DNA of 64,000 nucleotides from JANNRR01 sp031401675 (GCA_031401675.1 JANNRR010000198.1:8584-72583); one strand, 5' to 3'. Counted from the first letter of the stretch, positions 43,541-52,761 are shown. Translations and numbers: made by a program. The notes: generated by a model not told the origin, from the letters alone.

Positions 43541-44332
43541 CTAGTCAAACCTCGGCCGTCTCCGCGCTGCAAATGCCAGGCGGCCTTCGCTGAAATCCGC
43601 GCCCGAGAAACTGGCAACGAAGGCGTCGTTCAGGGCCGCGCAAACCGCGCTGTCGGGGGCCGTCAGCCGGTTGATCGTCGCTTTGGAAGTCCGGATCGAA
43701 GTCCCGGAAAGTTCGGCCATCGCGGTTGCATAAGCCATTGCTTCGGCCATCAAGTCTGCCGCTGGAACTATCCGCTCGATCAGTCCGATGGCGAGCGCCT
43801 CTTCCGCGCCGATCAGCCGAGCCGAAAACAACAGGTCTTTCGCCCGCGCCGGGCCGACTTTTTCCACCAGCTGCGCGGTGTCTTCCGGACCATAGCCAAG
43901 GCCAAGCCGCGCTGCGGTAATGCCAAAGCGCGCCTCGGGGGACGCGAACCGCAAATCTGCAGCAAGCGCCAGGCCACAGCCACCGCCGACACAGGCACCG
44001 GCAATCACTGCGATGACCGGGCGGGCCAGATCACGCAGGCGCGCCTGCGCAAGGCGCACCACGGCGTTGTAGGCCGCCGTACTTTCCAGCGTTGCATAGA
44101 CCGCCTCAAATTCAGTTATGTCCGCACCGGCCGAAAACGCCCCCCCCGGCTCCATGGAGCCCGTCAGCAAAACGGCGCGCATTCCGGTATCGGAGTCGAT
44201 CGCATCGCATATCCCGGGCAGGGCATTCCACATCGCCAGCGACAGGGCATTGCGCCGTTCTGGTGCACGGATTTCTATCTGTGCGACGCTGCCCGTATGC
44301 AGGATCATGCGGCCATTGGCAAAGGGGATCAT
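43541..44332 (-). CDS. Enoyl-CoA hydratase/isomerase family protein lacking both catalytic glutamates
   Basis: A 263-residue crotonase-fold protein. MIPFANGRMILHTGSVAQIE starts it; GGAFSAGADITEFEAV (about 63-78) is the CoA-binding/oxyanion loop. In GACVGGGCGLALAADLRF the position of crotonase Glu144 is Gly, and in ARFGITAARLGLG the position of Glu164 is Ala. A normal syn-hydration is therefore unlikely; isomerase, thioesterase, lyase or inactive roles remain. It follows a small open frame with an ATGA overlap and lies downstream of the GMC/SDR/ABC operon, perhaps as its last gene. Confidence 0.85.
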   Translation of the reverse strand: MIPFANGRMILHTGSVAQIEIRAPERRNALSLAMWNALPGICDAIDSDTGMRAVLLTGSMEPGGAFSAGADITEFEAVYATLESTAAYNAVVRLAQARLRDLARPVIAVIAGACVGGGCGLALAADLRFASPEARFGITAARLGLGYGPEDTAQLVEKVGPARAKDLLFSARLIGAEEALAIGLIERIVPAADLMAEAMAYATAMAELSGTSIRTSKATINRLTAPDSAVCAALNDAFVASFSGADFSEGRLAFAARRRPRFD

Positions 44333-44601
44333 CGCTGTCTCCGTTCAAAATGCAGATGCAAAGTGCGGCTGTCGGGGCAAATGCGCGCCAAAGCGTCTGC
44401 CCCATCGGCCATTTCGGCTGTGACAGCGCCAAAGGCAAGCCTGGCACTGGGCCCAGCCAGCCCGATGACCCCGCCCGCCGCCCAAAGAGACGGTGTGCGG
44501 ACACGGGCGTCAAGTTCCATGTTCGGCGGCCGGCGAAACTTCACCCCAGCGCGGTGGCGCAATGGAATGCGCAGTAGAGGGTCGGGCCCGTCACGTCGCA
44601 C
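44329..44601 (-). CDS. Small open frame overlapping the crotonase gene (uncertain)
   Basis: A 90-codon frame starting at GTG 44601 and ending in an ATGA overlap with the crotonase-fold gene. The frame is open further upstream to 44660 or so (GILPNLFGQLAAAKQ). It contains LWAAGGVIGLAGPSARLAFGAV and ends CPDSRTLHLHFERRQR. I do not recognise a family. The overlap suggests translational coupling, but it could be a remnant of a larger gene deleted between the GMC gene and the crotonase gene. Confidence 0.35.
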   Translation of the reverse strand: MRRDGPDPLLRIPLRHRAGVKFRRPPNMELDARVRTPSLWAAGGVIGLAGPSARLAFGAVTAEMADGADALARICPDSRTLHLHFERRQR

Positions 44602-44682
44602 CTGCTTTGCCGCCGCCAGCTGGCCGAACAGGTTCGGCAGAATGCCAGCATGGCCAGATCAGTAGCGCCTCGATCAAGGGCC

Positions 44683-46293
44683 TCATGACGCATGCGACGG
44701 GGCCGGGTGCCCCAGGATCATGTCGGCCGCCTTCTCTGCAATCATCATGCAGGGGGCCGATGTATTGCCGCCGATCAGGCTTGGCATCACCGACGCATCC
44801 GCTACGCGCAGCCCCGAGACCCCGCGCACCTTCAACTCGGCATCCAGCACTGCCCCGGCATCGCTGCCCATGCGCGCCGTTCCCACAGGATGAAAGATTG
44901 TATTCGCCCCGCGTCGCACCCAGGCGTCAATCGCCGCTTCTGACGCCAGATCACTGGCCACCGGCGAAATATCCCCCGACTTGTGCCGTGCCAGCCCCGG
45001 ATTCTCGCCGATCGCCCGGGCCAGGCGCACACCGTCGCGCAGGCAGCGGCGGTCCGCCACTGCCGCCAGATAGCCCGGATCAATCCGCGGCACCGCATAG
45101 GGATTACCCGAAGCGAGAGTGATCGCCCCCCGGCTTTCCGGGCGCAGCTGATAGAAATTGATCAGATAGCCGTGCTGCCCCTGCCCGGCCTGCGTCGCCT
45201 CCAGACTCAATCCCGGCACAAAGGTGATGTGGATATCCGGCTCGACCAGGCCAGGCCGGGTTTTCAGAAAACCGCCCACTTCCAAGGGCACCGCCGCCGC
45301 CGGCCCGGCACCAAGCAGCACCGCCCGCAGCAGCGCCCAAACCGCCCGGTCAGGCCGAAACAGGGCATAAAGCGTTACCGGATCGCGGCAGGCATAGGTC
45401 AGGTACACCCCAAGATGGTCCTGCAAGTTCAGCCCCACTTCGCGCGAAGCCACCTTTGGCGCAATCCCCACCGCGCGCAACGCGTCTGGATCACCCACGC
45501 CCGAGAGCATCAGCACCTGCGGCGTGTTGATCGCCCCGCCGCACAGGATCACCTCCCGCCGCGCCGCAACCCGCATTTCGGCTCCGTCGCGATTGACCAC
45601 CAACCCGGTCGCCCGCCCGCCCTCGATTTCCACCTTCAGCGCCCGGCAGCGCGTCCAAACATCCAGCGCCGCACGCCGCCGCGCCGGATGCAGGAACGCC
45701 GTGGCACTGCTTTCCCGCCGCCCGTCGCGGATGTTGAAATCATAGGGCCCCAGCCCTTCCTGCGCCGCCCCGTTGAAATCATCGTTGCGTGGATGCCCTT
45801 CCGCCGCCGCCGCCGCCAGAAAACTGGCATAAAGCGGGTTTTCCGCCCGTGCCGTCACCACCCGCAATGGCCCGCCCAGCCCGTGGTACGGATCGCCCGC
45901 CCGCCCGGGATGATCTTCGCTTCGCCGGAAATAGGGCAGCACGTCGGCATAACCCCACCCCGGCACGCCCCAGCCGTCATAATCGCGCGCCGTCCCGCGC
46001 ATGTACATCATGCCGTTGATGGTGGAGGATCCGCCGAGCACCTTGCCCCGCGGCCATTTGATCTGCCGTCCGTCCAGCCCCGCCTGCGGTTCGGTCACGT
46101 AGCCCCAGTTGCTGTGCCGGTACCAATAGGCCACCCCCGCCAGCAGCGGCAGCTTGAACAAGAGGTTGCGATCCTCGCCCCCGGCCTCGATCAGCAGCAC
46201 CGAATCCCGCCCGCTTTCCGACAAACGGTTCGCCAGCACACACCCCGCCGACCCCGCCCCCACAATGATGAAATCGAATGTATCCACGCTCAA
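44683..46293 (-). CDS. GMC-family FAD oxidoreductase (choline/alcohol dehydrogenase-like)
   Basis: A 536-residue flavoenzyme. The likely start is TTG at 46293, eight bases after GGAG and overlapping the SDR stop; GTG at 46287 is an alternative. FDFIIVGAGSAGCVLANRLSES is the FAD motif; WPRGKVLGGSSTINGMMYMRG is GMC signature 1, and GAINTPQVLMLSGVG signature 2. HPVGTARMG and GGNTSAPCMMIAEKAADMI hold the catalytic His and Asn. It oxidises a primary alcohol or similar group. No signal peptide, so it is cytoplasmic. It is near the end of the leftward operon. Confidence 0.9.
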   Translation of the reverse strand: MSVDTFDFIIVGAGSAGCVLANRLSESGRDSVLLIEAGGEDRNLLFKLPLLAGVAYWYRHSNWGYVTEPQAGLDGRQIKWPRGKVLGGSSTINGMMYMRGTARDYDGWGVPGWGYADVLPYFRRSEDHPGRAGDPYHGLGGPLRVVTARAENPLYASFLAAAAAEGHPRNDDFNGAAQEGLGPYDFNIRDGRRESSATAFLHPARRRAALDVWTRCRALKVEIEGGRATGLVVNRDGAEMRVAARREVILCGGAINTPQVLMLSGVGDPDALRAVGIAPKVASREVGLNLQDHLGVYLTYACRDPVTLYALFRPDRAVWALLRAVLLGAGPAAAVPLEVGGFLKTRPGLVEPDIHITFVPGLSLEATQAGQGQHGYLINFYQLRPESRGAITLASGNPYAVPRIDPGYLAAVADRRCLRDGVRLARAIGENPGLARHKSGDISPVASDLASEAAIDAWVRRGANTIFHPVGTARMGSDAGAVLDAELKVRGVSGLRVADASVMPSLIGGNTSAPCMMIAEKAADMILGHPAPSHAS

Positions 46294-47051
46294 AACGGAA
46301 ACTCCGCGCCGTTCATCGCAATTGCCTGTCCCGAGACATAGGCCGCATCGCCTGACGCCAGCCACGACACCGCTGCCGCCACATCCTCTGCCGTGCCAAA
46401 CCGCCCCATCGGCACCGTGCGCCGGAACCCCTCTACCACCGCCTCTGGCGACTGGCCGGTGCGCGCGGCAAAGCCCGCAGCAATCCCGCCCCAGAACGGC
46501 GTCTCGATATGGCCTGGCACATAGCAGTTGGCCCGGATGCCGTGCGGTGCCAGTTCGATGGCCAGGGATTGCGTCAGCATGATGATCGCGGCCTTCGACG
46601 CGCAATAGTGCGACAGGTTCGGCACCCCCCGCCGCCCGGCCCCAGACGAGGCATTGATGATGCACCCGCCGCGCCCTTGCGCGATCATCAGCCGCGCCGC
46701 CGCCCGGCTGCCAAGGAAGACGCTGTCCACATTCACCCGCATCACGCGTTGCCATTCGGCCAGCGTCATTTCCACCACCGGCGTCACCGCGATTATGCCG
46801 GCATTGCACACCATCACATCCAGCCCGCCGAAGCGGTCTAGCGCGCGGGCAACCGCATCCTCGACCGCCGCCTCGTCGGTTGCGTCGCCCTGCAACCCGA
46901 TGAACCGTTCGTGTACGCGCGGGCAGGGGGTCAGATCGAACCCCACCACACTGGCCCCCTCGGCCAGAAACCGGTCCACGATCCCGGAGCCGATGCCACT
47001 GGCCGCGCCGGTGATCAGCACCGTCTTGCCGGCATGGCGCGCTTCAACCAT
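46290..47051 (-). CDS. SDR family NAD(P)-dependent oxidoreductase
   Basis: A 253-residue classical short-chain dehydrogenase. VLITGAASGIGSGIVDRFL is the TGxxxGIG cofactor motif; VCNAGIIAVTP is the NAG motif; catalytic Ser lies in INASSGAG and the Tyr/Lys pair in HYCASKAA. Asp at VVGFDLTPCP after strand 2 suggests NAD preference. The C-terminus GDAAYVSGQAIAMNG is standard. It overlaps the small subunit gene upstream (8 nt) and the GMC gene downstream (4 nt), so it is part of one translationally coupled oxidation module. Confidence 0.92.
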   Translation of the reverse strand: MVEARHAGKTVLITGAASGIGSGIVDRFLAEGASVVGFDLTPCPRVHERFIGLQGDATDEAAVEDAVARALDRFGGLDVMVCNAGIIAVTPVVEMTLAEWQRVMRVNVDSVFLGSRAAARLMIAQGRGGCIINASSGAGRRGVPNLSHYCASKAAIIMLTQSLAIELAPHGIRANCYVPGHIETPFWGGIAAGFAARTGQSPEAVVEGFRRTVPMGRFGTAEDVAAAVSWLASGDAAYVSGQAIAMNGAEFPF

Positions 47052-47442
47052 CACGTTCCTCCGGAGTCGGGCGATAAAGCGGCGCACGCGCCGCTGGAAT
47101 GGTCAGCAACGCGGGCTCAAAGGCGGGCAAATCATACCCCTTGGGCTGCGGTGGCCGCGTCTCATACCCTGTCAGATGCGCCAAAGCCGCCGCCACACCG
47201 GGATCGGTGTAGTACAGGCTGTAGACCCCAGTCAGAAGCGCCGCAAAAGCTGCCGGTTGCGCGGCCTCAACCGCCCGAACCGCGTCTGTGGCGATGTGAT
47301 CGGGCAACGCGTTGAGAATGGTCGGGACCGTGCCTGCAAACCGCTCGTGTGTCCGCAAGCGCGCAGGCAGGCTGGTCGCACTGGCGGCCGGAAAATCCCC
47401 ATCGCCCGGCAGCAGGATATCCAGCAAAGCCGTCAACCTCAT
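47044..47442 (-). CDS. Small partner subunit of the GMC dehydrogenase (gluconate 2-dehydrogenase subunit 3-like)
   Basis: A 132-residue protein: MRLTALLDILLPGDGDFPAA, then LTGVYSLYYTDPGVAAALAHLTGYETRPPQ. The LLPGDGDFPAAS opening and the helical body resemble the gamma (subunit 3) proteins of FAD-dependent gluconate, glucose and sorbitol dehydrogenases. It lacks the Tat signal seen in periplasmic relatives. The ATGA overlap with the GMC gene upstream makes a heterodimer likely. The name rests on context plus weak similarity. Confidence 0.65.
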   Translation of the reverse strand: MRLTALLDILLPGDGDFPAASATSLPARLRTHERFAGTVPTILNALPDHIATDAVRAVEAAQPAAFAALLTGVYSLYYTDPGVAAALAHLTGYETRPPQPKGYDLPAFEPALLTIPAARAPLYRPTPEERDG

Positions 47443-49040
47443 GCCGCCACCCCGATCCTTGCCCGGTCCCGGATCAGACAATCCGCCGCCCGCAGCGCCA
47501 AAGCCTGCAGGGTCGAGGTCGGATTGACTGCTGCCGCCGTGGTGAACACCGAGCCGTCCAGGATCACCAGATTGGGCACCGCATGCGCCCGGTTTGTTGC
47601 ATCCACCACCGAAGCCCCCGGATCGGCCCCCATGCAGGCCGTCCCCAACAGGTGAAACCCCGCTTGCGCCAGCAAATCCTGCGCCAGAATCGCCGCCGCC
47701 CCGGCCTCCTGAAAGGCACGCGTCGCACTGCCGATGCCGTGTGCAATCATGGCGCGGGTATTGTCGTCCAGCGCATAGGCCACCTTTGGTGCCGGTATTC
47801 CGTTCGCATCCGTCAGCGTCGCCGACAATGTCACCCGGTTCTCTGCCCTTGGCAAATCCTCCGTCGTCACTGTCAGGCTGGCCGAATGGCCAAACGTCTC
47901 CCGAAAAGCCGCATGATGTCCCGCACCCCAAGGCAGCCGTGGCAGATAGCCGCCGCAGGCCGTGCCCACCGGTCCGTCAGAGCGGACCAGCTGCATCTGG
48001 TAACCGCGGGCAAATCCCCGGGCCGGATCGCTTTCATAGAACTGCTGCGACAGGATCGATACCGCAAACGGCCCCTTCTGCCCTTCCATCGGCTCGGCGA
48101 ACCGCGCCGTCACCAGCCCCGTGGGGTGATGCATCAACCGCCGTCCGACCAGATCGGTGTCGTTCGCCAAGCCATTGGGAAACCGCCTGGATTGCGACAA
48201 GAGCATCAGCCTCGCCGTCCCCACCCCGTTTGCCGCCAGCGCCACCACTGCGGCGCGCCGCCGTTGCGCATTGCCCTTGTGGTCATAATAGGCAACCCCG
48301 GTGGCGCGGCCTTGCGCATCCACCTCCACCTCGAACACCCGTGCGCCGGTAATCAGACGCACCCCGGCGGCAATCGCCTCTGGCCAATAGGTCACGTCGG
48401 CCGAGGATCGCGCCTTGAGCGGGCAGCCCAGATCGCACGGCCCGCAATTGTTGCACGCCCCCCGGCCCACGCCATAGGGCCGCGAGTTGATCGCCACGTC
48501 GGCGGGCCACCAATGCCAGCCCAGCCGGTCAAACGCCGCCGCCATCCGCTCTCCGGCGCGCCCCAGCGAAATGGGCGACATCTGGCGCGGCGCACGCGGC
48601 GGGTTGCCGGGGTCGCCATTGACCCCTGCCACCCCGACCATCCGGTCATTTTCGTCATAATAAGGTGCCAGGTCCTCGTAGCAGATCGGCCAGTCATCCC
48701 CAACGCCATCCAGCGTGCGAGTGCGGAAATCCGAGGGGCGAAGGCGCGGGAAATGCGCGCCCCACAGGATAGTCGATCCGCCCACTGCATTGTACAAAAG
48801 CGGCTTTATCGCCGCCTCGCTATCGTCCACTGGGTAGTCGGCTTTGCCTTTTCGAACATTCGGGTTGGGATGATGCGTCGTCTGCCGCGCAATCTCCCAG
48901 TCGGGCCGCAGGCTTGGCGCATCGGCATGATCCACCCAATCCCCCTGCTCCAGACAGCTCACCTGCAGCCCCGACCGCGCCAGACGCCACGCCGCTGCCG
49001 CCCCGCTTGCCCCGGCCCCGACGATCAGCACATCATCCAT
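47439..49040 (-). CDS. GMC-family dehydrogenase, catalytic subunit with cysteine cluster
   Basis: A 533-residue flavoprotein of the gluconate/fructose dehydrogenase large-subunit type. DVLIVGAGASGAAAAWRLARSG is the FAD motif. LLYNAVGGSTILWGAHFPRLRP is the substrate-domain stretch of this group. Near residue 205 it reads GACNNCGPCDLGCPLKARSS, a C-x2-C-x2-C-x3-C set like the iron-sulfur-binding region of FAD-dependent glucose dehydrogenases. The C-terminus has the catalytic HLLGTACMG and VNPTSTLQALALRAAD. With its small partner it probably passes electrons to a quinone or cytochrome, but no signal peptide or cytochrome gene is present. Confidence 0.88.
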   Translation of the reverse strand: MDDVLIVGAGASGAAAAWRLARSGLQVSCLEQGDWVDHADAPSLRPDWEIARQTTHHPNPNVRKGKADYPVDDSEAAIKPLLYNAVGGSTILWGAHFPRLRPSDFRTRTLDGVGDDWPICYEDLAPYYDENDRMVGVAGVNGDPGNPPRAPRQMSPISLGRAGERMAAAFDRLGWHWWPADVAINSRPYGVGRGACNNCGPCDLGCPLKARSSADVTYWPEAIAAGVRLITGARVFEVEVDAQGRATGVAYYDHKGNAQRRRAAVVALAANGVGTARLMLLSQSRRFPNGLANDTDLVGRRLMHHPTGLVTARFAEPMEGQKGPFAVSILSQQFYESDPARGFARGYQMQLVRSDGPVGTACGGYLPRLPWGAGHHAAFRETFGHSASLTVTTEDLPRAENRVTLSATLTDANGIPAPKVAYALDDNTRAMIAHGIGSATRAFQEAGAAAILAQDLLAQAGFHLLGTACMGADPGASVVDATNRAHAVPNLVILDGSVFTTAAAVNPTSTLQALALRAADCLIRDRARIGVAA

Positions 49041-49050
49041 GAAAAGCCCC

Positions 49051-50841
49051 TCAAATCTCCCCCGCCATCACCCGTGCGCAGCGCACAAACCGCCCGCCAT
49101 GCTCTGCCAACACCTGCGGCGTTTGCCGACAGGCGTCTGTCACAAACCCGCAACGGCTTGCCAGATAGCAGCCCTTGGGCAGATCAATCGGGCTTGGAAT
49201 CTCGCCCTGCAGTGCCGCAACTTCCGGATGATCCACGCGCCGCCGCGTCGGGTCAGGGAACAGATGCGCCGACAGCAAGGCCCGGGCATAGGGATGCTGC
49301 GGCGCGGTAAAAACCTGCTCGACCGTGCCTTCCTCGACGATCTGGCCCAGATACATCACGGCCACCCGCTGGCACAAGAACCGAACCGTCGTCAGATCGT
49401 GGCTGATGAACAGGAACGAAATCCCCAACTCCGCCTGCAGCCGCGCCAACAGCGCGATCAGCGAATTGCGCGCCCGTGGGGCCAGAACCGATGTCGGCTC
49501 GTCCAGCACCAGAAATTCCGGCTTCAAGATCAGTGCCCGCGCAATGTTGATCCGCTGCAGCGCCCCCGCGCCCAACCCCTTTGGCTTGCGGTACAGCAAC
49601 GCCTCTGGCAAGTTCACCAGCGCCAGTACCTCCGCCGCCCTGCGCCGCCGCATTCCGGCATCATCCGATGAATGCAGCCGGAGCGGCTCATCCAGTATCT
49701 GCGCAATCGTCCAGCGCGGGTTCACACTATCAAACGGGTCCTGAAACACGATCTGCACCCGGGCGCGGTACCCCCGCATTACCGTGGGCGACAGGCGCGA
49801 CAAATCCGCCCCATCAAACAGTATCTCACCCGAACTGGGCTGCACCAGCCGCACCAGGCAGCGCCCCACCGTCGTCTTGCCAGACCCGCTTTCCCCGACC
49901 AGCCCCACCGCCTCGCCCCGCCGCACGGTCAGGCTGACCCGATCCACCGCATGCACCAGCTTGGCCGAATGCCGGATCGGGAACGACTTGCTCAGCCCCC
50001 GCGCCTGCATCAACGGCGGCGCATCGGAGGAAACCTGCGCCGGGTAACCGCTGCCCTTTTCGCGGTACAGCCGCAGCACATCCTGGCTATAGGGATGTGC
50101 TGGTGCCGCAAAGAACCGGCGCACCGGCGCATCCTCCACGATCCGCCCTTCATGCAGCACCAGCACCCGGTCGCAATAATTGGCGATCACCCCCACTTCC
50201 TGCGTCACCAGCAGGATCGCCGATCCGGTAGCCTGCACCGTTTGCCACATCTGATCCAGAAACTGCGCCTGAATGGTCACATCCAGCCCGCTGGTCGGCT
50301 CATCCGCGATCAGCAGTTGCGGGCGTGAACTCAGCGCCATCGCGATCAGCGCCCGCTGCGCCATTCCGCCGGAAAGCTCATGCGCAAAGGCATTCACCCG
50401 CTGCTCGGGGTCATTGATCCCGACCATCCGCAGCATCTCGATGGCCTGTGCCCGGGTTGCGGCACTGGTCGCGGCATTGTGGGCCTGAAACGCATGACCG
50501 ATCTGCCGCCCGATCTTCAGCATCGGATTCAGTGCCGCCCGCGGGTTCTGCACGATGATCCCGATATCACGGCCTCTTATCGCCCTGATCTCCTGATCCG
50601 GCAGGCTCAGCAGATCGCGCCCGCCAAACGAAACCGTGCCCGCCAGTATCTTCCCCGGTGCCCGCACCAGCCCCAGCAATGCCAGTGCCGTCGTCGATTT
50701 CCCGCTACCCGCGTCGCCGACCAGCCCCACCACTTCGCGCGGTGCGATGTCGAAACTGACGCCCCGCACGGGCTGCAGCAGCCCCGCCGGGGTCGCGTAA
50801 CCAACCGCCAGATCGCGCACCGAAAGGATCGGATCAGCCAT
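49051..50841 (-). CDS. Fused peptide/nickel-type ABC transporter ATPase (DppD-DppF)
   Basis: A 596-residue protein with two ATPase cassettes in tandem. Cassette 1: Walker A GDAGSGKSTTALALLG, signature ELSGGMAQRALIAMA, Walker B LLIADEPTSGLDV. Cassette 2: Walker A GESGSGKTTVGRCLV, Walker B FLVLDEPTSVLAP. Its signature reads LGAGALQRINIARAL, where LSGGQ has become LGAGA; this is unusual and could weaken the second site. It ends with the oligopeptide-type cysteine-containing tail (GCYLASRCGFVTDACRQ). It powers the permeases encoded just upstream. The start at 50841 overlaps the DppC-type gene. Confidence 0.92.
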   Translation of the reverse strand: MADPILSVRDLAVGYATPAGLLQPVRGVSFDIAPREVVGLVGDAGSGKSTTALALLGLVRAPGKILAGTVSFGGRDLLSLPDQEIRAIRGRDIGIIVQNPRAALNPMLKIGRQIGHAFQAHNAATSAATRAQAIEMLRMVGINDPEQRVNAFAHELSGGMAQRALIAMALSSRPQLLIADEPTSGLDVTIQAQFLDQMWQTVQATGSAILLVTQEVGVIANYCDRVLVLHEGRIVEDAPVRRFFAAPAHPYSQDVLRLYREKGSGYPAQVSSDAPPLMQARGLSKSFPIRHSAKLVHAVDRVSLTVRRGEAVGLVGESGSGKTTVGRCLVRLVQPSSGEILFDGADLSRLSPTVMRGYRARVQIVFQDPFDSVNPRWTIAQILDEPLRLHSSDDAGMRRRRAAEVLALVNLPEALLYRKPKGLGAGALQRINIARALILKPEFLVLDEPTSVLAPRARNSLIALLARLQAELGISFLFISHDLTTVRFLCQRVAVMYLGQIVEEGTVEQVFTAPQHPYARALLSAHLFPDPTRRRVDHPEVAALQGEIPSPIDLPKGCYLASRCGFVTDACRQTPQVLAEHGGRFVRCARVMAGEI

Positions 50842-51736
50842 CCTCATACCGCCGCTCCAACGCATTGCCCAATACCGCAAAACCAAAAACGGTCAGCGAA
50901 ATCGCAATGCCGGGAAAGACCGAGGGCCACCATTCCCCCAGGATGATCGTATTGGCCCCGGTACTGATCATCAGCCCCCACTCCGGCGTCGGAGGCCGCA
51001 CCCCGGCCCCTACGAACGACAGCCCCGCCGTCAGCAATATCGCAAAGCCGATGGTGACCGAGGATTGAATCAGCGCCGGCGTCAGCGAATTCGGCAGCAC
51101 ATGGCGCAGGGCAATCGCAATCTCGGTATTGCCCATCGCGCGCGCGGCTTCGACAAACCCGCGCGACTTCTGGCTGAGCACTTCCGCCCGTGTCAGACGG
51201 ATATAGATCGGGATGTAGACGAACGCCAAGGCGATGATGATGTTGCCGGTAGACCGCCCGGCCAATGTCACCAGCACCATGGCCGAAATGAACACCGGAA
51301 AGGACTGCATCACATCCGACACCCGCATCAGAAATTCGGTGGCGAAGTTGCGGAAATAGCCCGCGATCAACCCCAGAAACACGCCAATAATCAGCGATAA
51401 GCCATTGGCCAGCAGGGCAATCATCAAATCGGTCCGTGGCGCTGCAATCACCCGGGAAAAGATGTCATAGCCGCTGACATCAGTGCCCATCCAATGCGGC
51501 GGATACTCCAGCCTGCCCGAGATCCAGCCACTGAACAGCCCTGGTATCTCGCCAAAGGAAGGCGGCGGCACCGCCACCCGCACCGTCGTCAGCGTCGGAT
51601 CATAGGGGCCGATATAGGGGCCGATCAACGCCAGAACCGTCACCGCAATCACGATCCCAAGGCCCAGGACGAACAACCAATCCCGCTTTTCCGGCGGCAA
51701 TGGCGGCAGTACCTCAATGACGGGCAAGGCACTCAA
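50834..51736 (-). CDS. ABC transporter permease (DppC/OppC type)
   Basis: A 300-residue inner-membrane protein with an N-terminal helix (WLFVLGLGIVIAVTVLALIGP) and about five more. The EAA loop reads GFVEAARAMGNTEIAIALRHVLPN (about 180-203). GTDVSGYDIFSRVIAAPRTDL is the conserved pre-core motif of the DppC group. It overlaps the DppB-type gene by four bases. It forms the import channel together with that partner. Confidence 0.93.
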   Translation of the reverse strand: MSALPVIEVLPPLPPEKRDWLFVLGLGIVIAVTVLALIGPYIGPYDPTLTTVRVAVPPPSFGEIPGLFSGWISGRLEYPPHWMGTDVSGYDIFSRVIAAPRTDLMIALLANGLSLIIGVFLGLIAGYFRNFATEFLMRVSDVMQSFPVFISAMVLVTLAGRSTGNIIIALAFVYIPIYIRLTRAEVLSQKSRGFVEAARAMGNTEIAIALRHVLPNSLTPALIQSSVTIGFAILLTAGLSFVGAGVRPPTPEWGLMISTGANTIILGEWWPSVFPGIAISLTVFGFAVLGNALERRYEDG

Positions 51737-52761
51737 TAGGCAATCCTCGGGTCAATCGCGGCGTGCAGCAGGTCGAGAAGCAGATAGACCAGCAGTGATA
51801 TCGCCGTGATTACCAGCACCACCCCCTGTATCGCCGGATAGTCGAATGCCAGCACGGACCGCACCGCATATTGCCCGATCCCCCCCAGCGAAAACACCGT
51901 TTCCACCAGGACCGCCCCGGATAGCATGAAGCCATACAGAATGCCGATCAGCGTCATCGACGGGGCCATCGCCGCCCGCAGTGCATAGCGTGCCACCACG
52001 CGGCGCGGCAGGCCGATGGAATTGGCATAGAGCACGAAATCCGACTGCAGCGCACGGATCATGTTCTGCCGAACCATCTTGATGATCGGGCCGGACAGCA
52101 CGAATGTCAGGTTGAGCACCGGCAACATCAGATGATGCAGCGCCTCGAAGAACTTCGCCGGTTGCCCGGCCACCAATGTGTCGATCAGGATGAACCCGGT
52201 AAACGCCGGTGGCGGCGTTGTCATCGGCGACAGGCGGCCAAGCGGGGCAGGGGCAATGCCAAGCTGAAAGAAGAACACATAGACGAACAACAGCCCCCAC
52301 CAGAATTCCGGCTGCGATCCGGCAAACAGGGAATAGAGAAAGACCCCTTTGTCCGCCCGCCCGCCAGGGCGCAGCGCCGACAGCATCCCAACAGGCACCG
52401 CGATCAGAAAGGCGAACAAAAACCCCAGCGTCACCAGTTCCAGCGTCACCGGCAGATAGGCTCCGATTTCGGCGGTCACCTGACTACCCGTCACCCAGGA
52501 AACCCCCAGCGAGCCCTGCATCAGCCCCGGGGCCACCTCTGGCTGAAACCCCAGATAGATCGACAGTTGCGTCAGAACCGGCCGGTCCAGCCCCAACTGC
52601 GCTTCCGCCTGGGCATAGGCTTCCTTGCTGGCATTCATGCCCACAAGGCGGGATACCGGATCGGCAGGCAGCAGCCGGATCAGGAAAAACACCGCAATCG
52701 ACAGCCCCAACAGTTGCACCAGCCCGACCAGCCCGCGCCGAAAGATGTATCTCCAAAGCAT
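51733..52761 (-). CDS. ABC transporter permease (DppB/OppB type)
   Basis: A 342-residue inner-membrane protein with six helices, starting MLWRYIFRRGLVGLVQLLGL. LLPADPVSRLVGMNAS is the periplasmic signature after TM1, and the C-terminal FDYPAIQGVVLVITAISLLVYLLLDL is characteristic of DppB. The EAA-like segment is ALQSDFVLYANSIGLPRRVVARYALR. It is 70 nt downstream of the binding-protein gene and overlaps DppC. Confidence 0.93.
   Translation of the reverse strand: MLWRYIFRRGLVGLVQLLGLSIAVFFLIRLLPADPVSRLVGMNASKEAYAQAEAQLGLDRPVLTQLSIYLGFQPEVAPGLMQGSLGVSWVTGSQVTAEIGAYLPVTLELVTLGFLFAFLIAVPVGMLSALRPGGRADKGVFLYSLFAGSQPEFWWGLLFVYVFFFQLGIAPAPLGRLSPMTTPPPAFTGFILIDTLVAGQPAKFFEALHHLMLPVLNLTFVLSGPIIKMVRQNMIRALQSDFVLYANSIGLPRRVVARYALRAAMAPSMTLIGILYGFMLSGAVLVETVFSLGGIGQYAVRSVLAFDYPAIQGVVLVITAISLLVYLLLDLLHAAIDPRIAY

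Noticed and set aside
47349..49310. 653-codon plus-strand open frame over the GMC gene
   Set aside because: Antisense shadow without domain features; the minus-strand GMC frame has FAD and cysteine motifs and overlaps its neighbours properly.
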